In this document: one piece after another, positions 15,787 through 21,671 of the stretch
How the letters are laid out: each line of letters begins with the position of its first letter
Numbering within the stretch: position 1 is the first letter of the stretch
The notes under the pieces: model-generated
What the model saw: only the letters and a program-made list of their open reading frames with translations
What the model was told of the DNA's origin: nothing
The model's database searches: none
Made by a program: the position numbers and the translations under genes
Virus record (IMG/VR): IMGVR_UViG_3300021963_000748
Location: 1-21,671 of that record
From: a virus
Reading direction: 5' to 3' (one strand)
Length of the DNA stretch: 21,671 nt

Positions 15787-16021
15787 ACGCTGGACCGTTA
15801 CTGTTGAATATGATAATGAAAGCGGCGACTATGTTTTGCCGTTGAATGATGAAGTGCTCAAAGGATTGGATTGGCAGGTCGGAGATACTTTGGAATGGAT
15901 CAACAATCATGATGGTAGCTGGACTCTGCGAAAAAAACAAAATATATTGACATACATTAAAAAATATACTACAATACTACGTAATATGTTCAAAAGGAGC
16001 AACAATGGCAATGTCCGATAA
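15758..16021 (+). CDS. Small AbrB/MazE-like protein
   Basis: 87 residues. The first half, 'KRWTVTVEYDNESGDYVLPL' then 'DEVLKGLDWQVGDTLEWINN' and 'DGSWTLRKK', follows the pattern of short phage proteins with an AbrB/MazE swapped-hairpin domain: W-x-V-x-V, G-D-x-x-L-P-L, L-G-W-x-x-G-D-x-L-x-W. Such domains bind DNA or act as antitoxins, but many phage examples have no known role and no toxin is seen beside it. GAGGA at 15744-15748 is 9 nt before the ATG, and the gene overlaps the queE end by 29 nt. After 'RKK' a basic tail of about 27 residues is coded by the sequence that holds the folE promoter and ribosome site, so the tail may be an accident of overlap. Confidence 0.8.
   Translation: MSLETSLVNKRWTVTVEYDNESGDYVLPLNDEVLKGLDWQVGDTLEWINNHDGSWTLRKKQNILTYIKKYTTILRNMFKRSNNGNVR
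15947..15975 (+). promoter_or_regulatory. Sigma-70 promoter for the folE-to-glycosyltransferase unit
   Basis: TTGACA (15947-15952), a 17-bp spacer and TACAAT (15970-15975) match 11 of 12 consensus positions. It lies wholly inside the 3' end of the AbrB-like gene. The start would fall near 15982, about 23 nt before the folE ATG. No other clear promoter appears until 21330, so it probably serves the whole chain of coupled genes. Confidence 0.85.
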
Positions 16022-16676
16022 AATCCGTCAGCGCATCCAAGCCAGCGGAAAAAGATTTTTTAGCAACGACAACATCAGTGAATTCATCGAACATCCCCGT
16101 GAGTTGGATAAATTAACCGAAGAAGTAGCAAAAAAGATGGAGGCTGTGCTACAAAGCCTGATTATTGATACTGATAACGACCATAATACGCAGGACACTG
16201 CACACCGAGTAGCCAAGATGTTTGTGCAGGAAACCTTCGGAGGACGATATCGAGCTGCACCAAAAATTACTGCCTTTCCCAATGTCACACAATACGACCA
16301 ACTCTACGTCACCGGACCCATCACAATACGTTCTACGTGTGCTCATCACCTCCAAAATATTGTGGGGCGTGCCTATATCGGAGTCTATCCTGGAAAAAAC
16401 GTCATTGGACTTAGTAAGTTCAATCGCCTTGCGGATTGGATTGCCAGCCGTCCTCAAATCCAGGAAGAAATGACTGTGCAGATTGCGGATGCTGTGGAAG
16501 CCGAAACGCAGGCCGAAGGTGTGGCTATTTTGATTCAGGCCGAACATCATTGCATGACTCATCGCGGTGTCAAAGAACATGAGAGCGATATGACTACTGC
16601 CATCATGCGCGGTATATTCCAAAGCGACAAGAGTCTGAAAAAAGAATTCTACGACATCGTTGCTAAAATGAAATAA
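16005..16676 (+). CDS. folE: GTP cyclohydrolase I (FolE)
   Basis: 223 residues, the same size as E. coli FolE (222). It opens GTP to dihydroneopterin triphosphate, the first step of both folate and 7-deazaguanine synthesis. The zinc and active-site residues are present: 'STCAHHL' (C112, H114, H115), 'VIGLSKFNRLADWIASRPQI' (133-152) and 'AEHHCMTHRGV' (H182, C183). The usual CEHH is CAHH here. AAGGAG at 15994-15999 lies 5 nt before the first ATG; a second ATG at 16011 is possible. Standing with QueE and a DpdA-like enzyme rather than folate genes, it most likely feeds deazaguanine production for DNA modification. Confidence 0.95.
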   Translation: MAMSDKIRQRIQASGKRFFSNDNISEFIEHPRELDKLTEEVAKKMEAVLQSLIIDTDNDHNTQDTAHRVAKMFVQETFGGRYRAAPKITAFPNVTQYDQLYVTGPITIRSTCAHHLQNIVGRAYIGVYPGKNVIGLSKFNRLADWIASRPQIQEEMTVQIADAVEAETQAEGVAILIQAEHHCMTHRGVKEHESDMTTAIMRGIFQSDKSLKKEFYDIVAKMK

Positions 16677-16686
16677 GGAGATTGCT

Positions 16687-17004
16687 GTGAACAAATTACT
16701 TTCTGGTATGATGGACCGAGCCAATTTGATTGCGGTGGATCAAGACCCCAATCCTAAAAATGAAGCTCAACAGGACGAGGCCGCTAAGAATTTTCGGCCT
16801 AACCGTGCACAACGGCGAGCCATGAACAAAATGCGCACCGAAAAACGCTGGGATAAAAAACTAGCAGATCACTATGGCATTGGCAAGGCATTTCGCATGC
16901 ATGCCAATCGACACGGCGGTTCTGTGGAAATGGTACTCAGCGAACTGCTGCAGCAAGGCGCAATTAAATACCGACCCATGGCTGAAGATGGCAATACTAA
17001 CTGA
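16687..17004 (+). CDS. Unknown basic protein
   Basis: 105 residues, started by GTG at 16687 with AAGGAG (16675-16680) 6 nt upstream, which makes the non-ATG start convincing. The centre 'FRPNRAQRRAMNKMRTEKRW' (about 36-55) is strongly basic, followed by a likely helix pair ending 'VEMVLSELLQQGAIKYRP'. No cysteines, membrane segments or known motif are visible. The basic patch would suit nucleic-acid or acidic-protein binding, but I do not recognise a family. It follows folE by 10 nt and overlaps the next gene by 17 nt, within the deazaguanine-linked transcription unit. Confidence 0.8.
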   Translation: MNKLLSGMMDRANLIAVDQDPNPKNEAQQDEAAKNFRPNRAQRRAMNKMRTEKRWDKKLADHYGIGKAFRMHANRHGGSVEMVLSELLQQGAIKYRPMAEDGNTN

Positions 17005-17329
17005 CCCCTGGCTGGATGATATCTATGATCCAACACATCAATTAAATCACATAAAAACCACAGACCTAGCCATTGGTGGTAAAATAGTGCAGGCGCGATT
17101 TGACCTACCAGATATCGACCTTATGAAGTTTGGATCTGACCAAACATTTCGCGATGAAATAAAACGCCGGCTCGTCACTGAGCTGGTGCAATATCTGCTT
17201 GCCAATCGGTTTGTAGAATGCACCACCATGCGCATGGCAGAGTCTGGTCGTACCTCGGTTGCTGCTCGATTGTGTGTCACCCCCGATGAGCAAGTTAGAT
17301 TATTAAGATTGCACGGAGTAGAAAAATGA
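16988..17329 (+). CDS. Unknown protein before the exonuclease gene
   Basis: 113 residues, 'MAILTDPWLDDIYDPTHQLN' at the start. The ATG at 16988 lies inside the preceding gene and has no clear ribosome site, so translation is probably coupled. A longer upstream reading to 16874 is possible but runs antagonistically through the previous gene and looks unlikely. The middle and end, including 'FRDEIKRRLVTELVQYLLAN' (about 55-74), look helical. Its stop overlaps the exonuclease start as ATGA. No family is recognised and no catalytic motif is visible; the tight coupling suggests it may work with the exonuclease. Confidence 0.75.
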   Translation: MAILTDPWLDDIYDPTHQLNHIKTTDLAIGGKIVQARFDLPDIDLMKFGSDQTFRDEIKRRLVTELVQYLLANRFVECTTMRMAESGRTSVAARLCVTPDEQVRLLRLHGVEK

Positions 17330-17829
17330 TCAATGTAATGATTGACCTGGAAACCTATAGCACCAGAAGCAATGCTGCCATAGCCAGCATTGGCGCAGTA
17401 AAATTCGAAGGCAATGAAATCATTGATAAATTTTACTGCACCGTAGATCCAGCTACCTGCAAGGCTGCTGGTCTGCATTTTGAAAAGTCTACGCTGGAAT
17501 GGTGGAGCAAACAAAGCAAGGAAGCGCGTGATGCCTTGCTCAAAGATAATCTTCCCCTGGAAGAAGCTCTGACCAATTTTGAAGCCTGGTATGGATCAAA
17601 GAGTTTACCTACCTGGGGCAATGGTGCGAGCTTTGATAATGTCATCATGGAAAATGCCTATCGAGCCTTGGACAGAAAACGACCTTGGTTACCCTGGGAA
17701 GATCGTTGTTATCGCACAATGAATAACCTTGTGAAGATTCCCATTGACAAACGCGAGGGAGTATATCATAATGCTTTAGATGATGCACTTACTCAGACCA
17801 AACATCTGCAGAAAATTCTAGGAAGTTGA
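17326..17829 (+). CDS. DEDDh-type 3'-5' exonuclease (RNase T / Rv2179c-like)
   Basis: 167 residues. It should remove nucleotides from 3' ends of DNA or RNA using two metal ions. The motifs are Exo I 'MIDLET' (D7, E9), Exo II 'NGASFDN' (D104) and Exo III 'YHNALDDA' (H148, D152/D153), with 'AAIASIGAVKF' (17-27) as the usual second strand. The size and the 'HFEKSTLEWWSKQSKEARDA' segment resemble the small single-domain exonucleases related to mycobacterial Rv2179c that occur in many phages. It overlaps the previous stop (ATGA) and is followed after 1 nt by the DpdA-like gene. Whether it attacks RNA, host DNA or recombination intermediates cannot be told. Confidence 0.88.
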   Translation: MINVMIDLETYSTRSNAAIASIGAVKFEGNEIIDKFYCTVDPATCKAAGLHFEKSTLEWWSKQSKEARDALLKDNLPLEEALTNFEAWYGSKSLPTWGNGASFDNVIMENAYRALDRKRPWLPWEDRCYRTMNNLVKIPIDKREGVYHNALDDALTQTKHLQKILGS

Positions 17830-17830
17830 T

Positions 17831-19081
17831 ATGTTTGAATACGTTGCCAGCGGCAGCAGTTATGTTAAATTGATGTACCAAGAAAGTCTCAGTCCGCAGA
17901 ACATGGATTGGTTCTGTCGTACCTTTGGTGCCTTGAACAACACCAATAACCATCGTGTAAGCCTGTTGTACAATGCCTTTGTGGAAAAACGCATCGGCGA
18001 ATGGATGGGTGAACACTACAGACCACACGTACACAGCATTCATGCCGACAGCGGCGGACTGCAGATGATCACATTGGGTAAAACCATTACCAATGAACTT
18101 AAAGAAGATGTCTATGCCAGTCAAGCTAAAAATTCTACTATTGCCATGTGTTTTGATGTCATACCTGTGCGCACTCTGGATAGTGGACGTAGTGAACGGC
18201 TTGACCTTAGTAATCGGCGGTTTGATCGCAGCGATCTTGAACGCTGTGCCAGAGAAACAGGAAGAAATCTTCGACGACAGATAGATTATTTTCAGGAAAA
18301 GGGCAGTGCGGCTCGACCCATGTTGATTGCTCAAGGCAACGACTATGACTCTTATATGAAGTGGGTGGAGTATATTGTAGATGAATTAACGCCGGATCAT
18401 GTTCGAAAGATCGGCGGCATAGCCATGGGAGCAGCAGCTCTGGGCAAAGGCAGTTTAGAAGACATCAAACGAGCCTTTTATTATTCACAGCTTCCTGTAG
18501 ACTTGGAAAGTCGACATCTGCACTTATTGGGGGTGGGCTCAGTGTATCGTATGCTGCCACAGATTATTATGATGCAGAACGGAGTATATGATAATGTAGA
18601 AATGAGCTACGACTCAACTACTCATACCAGTGGTGTGGTTCAAGGTCGTTACTACATGAATGACACCACCTATACTTTTACTCGAGCCTTTGACGACAGT
18701 TATCGCATTGTGCTGGAAGACATCAAACGCAACTATCCATTCTATGAACTGGATGTAGACACTTTCTATGAATGTTTGAATCTCAGCAGTCGTAAATACG
18801 AAGCCAAGCATGGTAGTATAGATAACAGCCTGCAGACCTATGTTGTCTATGTTGCCAGTTGCATCAAGAACTTTATTGAACAGGTAAACCGAGTAAGTCA
18901 AAGTCGCGAAGCCGTAATGAAGTTTGCCAAAGGACTTGACAAGAATGCCTTTGATAGTTTATACTCAGTACAGACAGCCACAGATTTTGATCACTGGCTG
19001 CGACATGTTGGGCCCTACATGGACACACAACCTGTGCTGGAATATACCGAACTCAACACCTTGGAAGGATTGTTTGTATGA
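17831..19081 (+). CDS. dpdA: DpdA-like guanine transglycosylase (TGT superfamily)
   Basis: 416 residues. TGT enzymes exchange a guanine for a 7-deazaguanine base; the phage DpdA branch does so in DNA. Conserved TGT positions appear in order: 'ADSGGLQM' (D73), 'MCFDVIPV' (D109), 'IAQGN' (166-170), 'GIAMGAAALGKG' (196-207, the TGT 'G-x-A-x-G' loop), 'LLGVGS' (232-237) and 'SYDSTTHTSG' (259-268), where D261 would be the nucleophile. The C-terminal zinc-binding C-x-C-x-x-C motif of tRNA enzymes is missing, which favours a DNA-acting or otherwise divergent member. AGGA at 17820-17823 precedes the ATG. With folE and queE nearby, DNA base exchange is the best reading; a tRNA-acting enzyme is the alternative. 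Confidence 0.85.
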   Translation: MFEYVASGSSYVKLMYQESLSPQNMDWFCRTFGALNNTNNHRVSLLYNAFVEKRIGEWMGEHYRPHVHSIHADSGGLQMITLGKTITNELKEDVYASQAKNSTIAMCFDVIPVRTLDSGRSERLDLSNRRFDRSDLERCARETGRNLRRQIDYFQEKGSAARPMLIAQGNDYDSYMKWVEYIVDELTPDHVRKIGGIAMGAAALGKGSLEDIKRAFYYSQLPVDLESRHLHLLGVGSVYRMLPQIIMMQNGVYDNVEMSYDSTTHTSGVVQGRYYMNDTTYTFTRAFDDSYRIVLEDIKRNYPFYELDVDTFYECLNLSSRKYEAKHGSIDNSLQTYVVYVASCIKNFIEQVNRVSQSREAVMKFAKGLDKNAFDSLYSVQTATDFDHWLRHVGPYMDTQPVLEYTELNTLEGLFV

Positions 19082-19473
19082 TGATACGCCGATGGATTGA
19101 AGTAACTTTTCAGCGCGAAGGTATACATAAGTATCCTGCAGCCGCTACTGATCCCAACCTAGCCACTGGAGATGAATATGATGTATCGTTCCTTGCTCAC
19201 CCTCACCGTCATATTTTTCATTTTAGGGTGCGTATCAATGTCGAACACAACGACCGCGACATCGAATTCATCCAGTTCAAACGCTGGCTTGAAGGATTGT
19301 ATTCGAGCCAACAAAATATACTGCAGCTTCACTACAAGTCCTGCGAGATGATTGCCGAAGAATTAATTGAAAAAACTGCGGACCGATATCCAGGACGCGA
19401 CATGGTGGTGGAAGTATCTGAGGACGGAGAAAACGGAGCAATTTTACAATATTGGGCGAGGCCAGCATTATGA
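19078..19473 (+). CDS. Unknown protein with T-fold (QueD/PTPS-like) pattern
   Basis: 131 residues, coupled by ATGA overlaps to both the DpdA-like gene before it and the nucleotidyltransferase gene after it. The order 'FLAHPHRHIFHFRVRINVEH' (38-57), 'RDIEFIQFKRWLEGL' (60-74), 'KSCEMIAEELIEKT' (87-100) and 'VVEVSEDGENGAILQY' (110-125) parallels 6-pyruvoyl-tetrahydropterin synthase/QueD: His-rich strand for zinc, D-F-x-x-L-K helix, P-T-x-E-x-x-A helix, and the strand with the pterin-binding Glu. The loop that carries the catalytic Cys of QueD seems absent. It may be a degenerate or altered QueD, or only a structural look-alike. I therefore give no symbol. Confidence 0.8.
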   Translation: MMIRRWIEVTFQREGIHKYPAAATDPNLATGDEYDVSFLAHPHRHIFHFRVRINVEHNDRDIEFIQFKRWLEGLYSSQQNILQLHYKSCEMIAEELIEKTADRYPGRDMVVEVSEDGENGAILQYWARPAL

Positions 19474-20258
19474 GCGAAAAAGAAATTAAAAAAATAGTAT
19501 TAGTCACCGGTGGATTTGATCCTATACACAGTGGACATATTACCTACATGGATTATGCTGCCAAACTTGGTGATGGATTGATTGTGGGTTTAAACAGTGA
19601 TGCCTGGCTTTGTCGTAAAAAGGGTCGGGAGTTCATGCCCTGGGAAGAACGTGCAGAAATTATTCGACATCTGCGCGGTGTGGATGGCGTCATAGAATTT
19701 AACGATGATGATGGTACGGCATGTCATGCCATTGATCGAGTCCGTGAACTGTTTCCTGATCCCACAGTAGAAATTGTTTTTGCCAACGGCGGTGACAGAG
19801 TTGAAGGAAACATCAATGAACAAAATCATGTTGATCCCAATCTAAGTTTTAGATTTGGTGTGGGTGGCGAACATAAAAAGAACAGCAGCAGTTGGATTTT
19901 ACAGGAATGGAAAGCTCCAAAGACAGAACGTCCCTGGGGCTATTATCGAGTATTGCATACAGTTGGCGACCAGACCAAGGTCAAGGAATTGACTGTGGAG
20001 CCTGGCCATCGACTCAGCATGCAGAAACATCAACAACGAGCCGAACATTGGTTTGTGGCCGACGGTACTGCCACTGTATTAACCATTGATGAAAAATCTA
20101 CTGACGTGGACCTTGTGGGCATATATAATAAGCATGAATATGTGCACATACCTCGCACACAATGGCATCAGCTGTGCAACGACACTGACCAACCTTTGAA
20201 GATGATTGAAATTCAATACGGCGATAGCTGCATTGAAGAGGACATTGAACGCCGATGA
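19470..20258 (+). CDS. Cytidylyltransferase-like domain fused to ManC-type cupin
   Basis: 262 residues. Residues 7-110 form a nucleotidyltransferase of the HIGH family: 'TGGFDPIHSGH' (13-23), 'LNSD' (41-44) and 'PWEERAEIIRHL' (57-68), as in RfaE/HldE or TagD enzymes that join a sugar or alcohol phosphate to a nucleotide. Residues 153-255 are a cupin of the type found at the C-terminus of ManC: 'RPWGYYRVL', 'KVKELTVEPGHRLSMQKHQQ' and 'RAEHWFVADGTA'. It thus probably makes or isomerises an activated sugar. The ATG at 19470 overlaps the previous stop (ATGA) with GAGG upstream; a TTG at 19452 is less likely. It precedes a glycosyltransferase and gmd. Confidence 0.9.
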   Translation: MSEKEIKKIVLVTGGFDPIHSGHITYMDYAAKLGDGLIVGLNSDAWLCRKKGREFMPWEERAEIIRHLRGVDGVIEFNDDDGTACHAIDRVRELFPDPTVEIVFANGGDRVEGNINEQNHVDPNLSFRFGVGGEHKKNSSSWILQEWKAPKTERPWGYYRVLHTVGDQTKVKELTVEPGHRLSMQKHQQRAEHWFVADGTATVLTIDEKSTDVDLVGIYNKHEYVHIPRTQWHQLCNDTDQPLKMIEIQYGDSCIEEDIERR

Positions 20259-21340
20259 GAACACTTTATATTGTTGATATTGAGCCATTGGATAATCGTT
20301 ACACCAAACAATGGCAAACCTATTTTCCGCACATCGCTGAAGGACATCTTGGTGATGTTTTTAACGTGCAGAACATCAGCGGTGAAGCCGAGGGATATGA
20401 TGCTCCACAGACCGGCGCATTTTTTAATTTTGCCGGGACCTGTGAATACAAGGCCAGCCAGGCTACTAAAATAGCAAAGATGTTTGGCGACGGTACAGTG
20501 AAAAAAGGCGATTATTTTCTGTTCACTGATGCCTGGAATCAGACCGTACACTTTGTAAAATACATGAGCGAGCTCACTGGCATCAAAGTCTACATGGGTG
20601 GTATTTGGCATGCAGGCTGGTATGATCCCACAGACATTCTTGGTGCCACCATTGAGAATAAGAACTGGGCTCGATCCATGGAAGTTAGCATGTACTATGC
20701 GTTGGATCAAAACTTTTTTGGCACACAGCATAATTTAAATCTTTTTCTTAAAACTCTGGATTTAAGAAATGTAGAATCCAAAGAACAAAGATGCTTCAGT
20801 CCCGGAGTATATCCTTTGGAATGGATTAAAAATCTTCGCAACACGCAACCAAAAAAAGACATTGTTGTTTTTCCACATCGGTTAAATTACGACAAGGCTC
20901 CCTGGATCTTCGATGAACTTCGAGACGAAGTACAACGCACACATCCCGAAATTCAATTTGTTAAAACTCAAGAACAGAATTTCAGCAAAGACCAATACTA
21001 TGAATTTCTAAAATCCTGCAAGGTAATATTCTCTGCCAACAAGCATGAAAATCTCGGCATCGGAACTTTTGAGGCCATGAGTGCAGGATGTCTGCCCATT
21101 GTACCCAATAAACTTTCTTATAAAGAAATCTACGATGCACCGTTCAAGTATGAAGTGGATGAAGACTTCTACAGCAATTTTGCCATAGCCAAGCCTGCGC
21201 TGGCCAATCGCATCATTGACTTTGTTGAAAACTATGACAACTATCGTATTCATCTCGAAACTCAGTTGGATCGAATTCAATCTACCTTCTTCAGCGGCGA
21301 CAAAATGTTCAAAGACATTCACAGCTTTATTGACAAATAA
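20255..21340 (+). CDS. Glycosyltransferase-like protein (GT-B fold)
   Basis: 361 residues, coupled to the previous gene by an ATGA overlap. The C-terminal half has the GT4-type donor-site pattern: 'DIVVFPHRLNYDKAPWIFDE' (202-221) opening the second Rossmann domain, then 'SANKHENLGIGTFEAMSAGC' (260-279), which contains E-x7-E (E265, E273), and 'LPIVPNKLSYKEIY'. The N-terminal half (1-180) has strand-helix repeats and 'GDYFLFTDAWNQTVHFVKYM', suiting an acceptor domain. The acceptor is unknown: lipopolysaccharide, a virion protein or modified DNA are all possible. There are no membrane segments, so it is cytoplasmic. It ends where the gmd promoter begins. Confidence 0.85.
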   Translation: MRTLYIVDIEPLDNRYTKQWQTYFPHIAEGHLGDVFNVQNISGEAEGYDAPQTGAFFNFAGTCEYKASQATKIAKMFGDGTVKKGDYFLFTDAWNQTVHFVKYMSELTGIKVYMGGIWHAGWYDPTDILGATIENKNWARSMEVSMYYALDQNFFGTQHNLNLFLKTLDLRNVESKEQRCFSPGVYPLEWIKNLRNTQPKKDIVVFPHRLNYDKAPWIFDELRDEVQRTHPEIQFVKTQEQNFSKDQYYEFLKSCKVIFSANKHENLGIGTFEAMSAGCLPIVPNKLSYKEIYDAPFKYEVDEDFYSNFAIAKPALANRIIDFVENYDNYRIHLETQLDRIQSTFFSGDKMFKDIHSFIDK

Positions 21341-21358
21341 ACGCTGATATTCTATAAT
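21330..21358 (+). promoter_or_regulatory. Perfect sigma-70 promoter for gmd
   Basis: TTGACA (21330-21335), a 17-bp spacer and TATAAT (21353-21358) match all 12 consensus positions. The -35 box lies in the last codons of the glycosyltransferase gene. The start would fall near 21365, about 19 nt before the next ATG. Confidence 0.9.
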
Positions 21359-21383
21359 AAGTTTTTAATCATGGAGGAATGAC

Positions 21384-21671
21384 ATGCGTCGAGCAATTGT
21401 CACAGGTGTTACTGGCCAAGATGGTGCCTATCTTGCTAAACTTCTATTAGACAAGGGGTATCAGGTATTTGGTGCATACCGACACACCAGCGCGCCAAAC
21501 TTTTGGCGCATCAAAGATCTTGGCATCGAAAATCATGAACGACTGCAACTTGTAGGTTACGATTTGACCGACTTTAGCAGCATACTGCGCCTTATTCAAA
21601 ATGCCGTACCCGATGAAATATACAATCTGGCAGCGCAGAGTTTTGTTGGCCTGAGTTTTGAACAGCCATTG
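21384..21671 (+). CDS. gmd: GDP-mannose 4,6-dehydratase, 3' partial
   Basis: The first 96 codons are in the window and the frame is open at its right edge. Gmd turns GDP-mannose into GDP-4-keto-6-deoxy-mannose, the precursor of GDP-fucose and related sugars. The N-terminus '[20 protein letters not shown]' holds the NAD(P)-binding T-G-x-T-G-Q-D-G loop that distinguishes Gmd from most short-chain dehydratases. 'YDLTDFSS' and '[19 protein letters not shown]' follow as expected. GGAGGA at 21373-21378 lies 5 nt before the ATG and a perfect early promoter stands upstream. Together with the preceding nucleotidyltransferase-cupin and glycosyltransferase it suggests a nucleotide-sugar module. The rest of the gene is outside the window. 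Confidence 0.93.
   Translation, partial: MRRAIVTGVTGQDGAYLAKLLLDKGYQVFGAYRHTSAPNFWRIKDLGIENHERLQLVGYDLTDFSSILRLIQNAVPDEIYNLAAQSFVGLSFEQPL

Noticed and set aside
20101-20129. CTGACG-N17-TATAAT promoter-like match
   Set aside because: The -35 box matches only four of six positions and it lies inside the cupin domain. The downstream gene is already coupled by an ATGA overlap.

Overview
All genes in this window lie on the plus strand, packed with short gaps or 1-41 nt overlaps. It is a piece of a T4-like myovirus genome (class Caudoviricetes). The order gp16-gp17-gp18-gp19-gp20-gp67-(unknown)-gp21-gp22-gp23, then a tube-fold protein, uvsY, uvsW, a small unknown and gp55, resembles the 'exo-T-even' layout of marine and freshwater T4-like phages such as cyanophages more than T4 itself. 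The promoters look like host sigma-70 consensus sites, which fits a proteobacterial or cyanobacterial host. The sequence does not settle which host.

Region 1 (1-11221) is the late, virion region. It holds the 3' end of a fibre-like protein, the two terminase subunits, tail sheath, tail tube, portal, a 59-residue gp67-like core protein, a beta-rich unknown, the prohead protease, the scaffold and the major capsid protein. Two exact T4-type late promoter boxes (TATAAATA) stand before the sheath and scaffold genes. A strong UUCG hairpin terminator closes the region after the capsid gene.

Region 2 (11222-14841) starts with a second tail-tube-fold protein behind a variant late box. A consensus sigma-70 promoter follows, leading into uvsY, uvsW, a small acidic-tailed protein and gp55. 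gp55 is the sigma factor that should read the TATAAATA boxes of region 1, so this early unit controls the late one.

Region 3 (14842-21340) is accessory. A perfect sigma-70 promoter drives queE and an AbrB-like small protein. Another promoter, buried in the end of that gene, drives a tightly coupled chain: folE, two unknowns, a DEDD exonuclease, a DpdA/TGT-like transglycosylase, a T-fold (QueD-like) candidate, a nucleotidyltransferase-cupin fusion and a glycosyltransferase. FolE, QueE and the DpdA-like enzyme are steps of 7-deazaguanine synthesis and base exchange, so the best reading is that this phage replaces guanines in its own DNA with a 7-deazaguanine to evade restriction. QueC is not in the window and QueD is only a candidate.

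Region 4 (21341-end) is a perfect sigma-70 promoter followed by the start of a GDP-mannose 4,6-dehydratase gene, cut by the window edge. It extends the nucleotide-sugar theme of the two preceding genes.

No stretch over 300 bases lacks a gene. I saw no tRNA, rRNA, CRISPR array, insertion sequence or intron.
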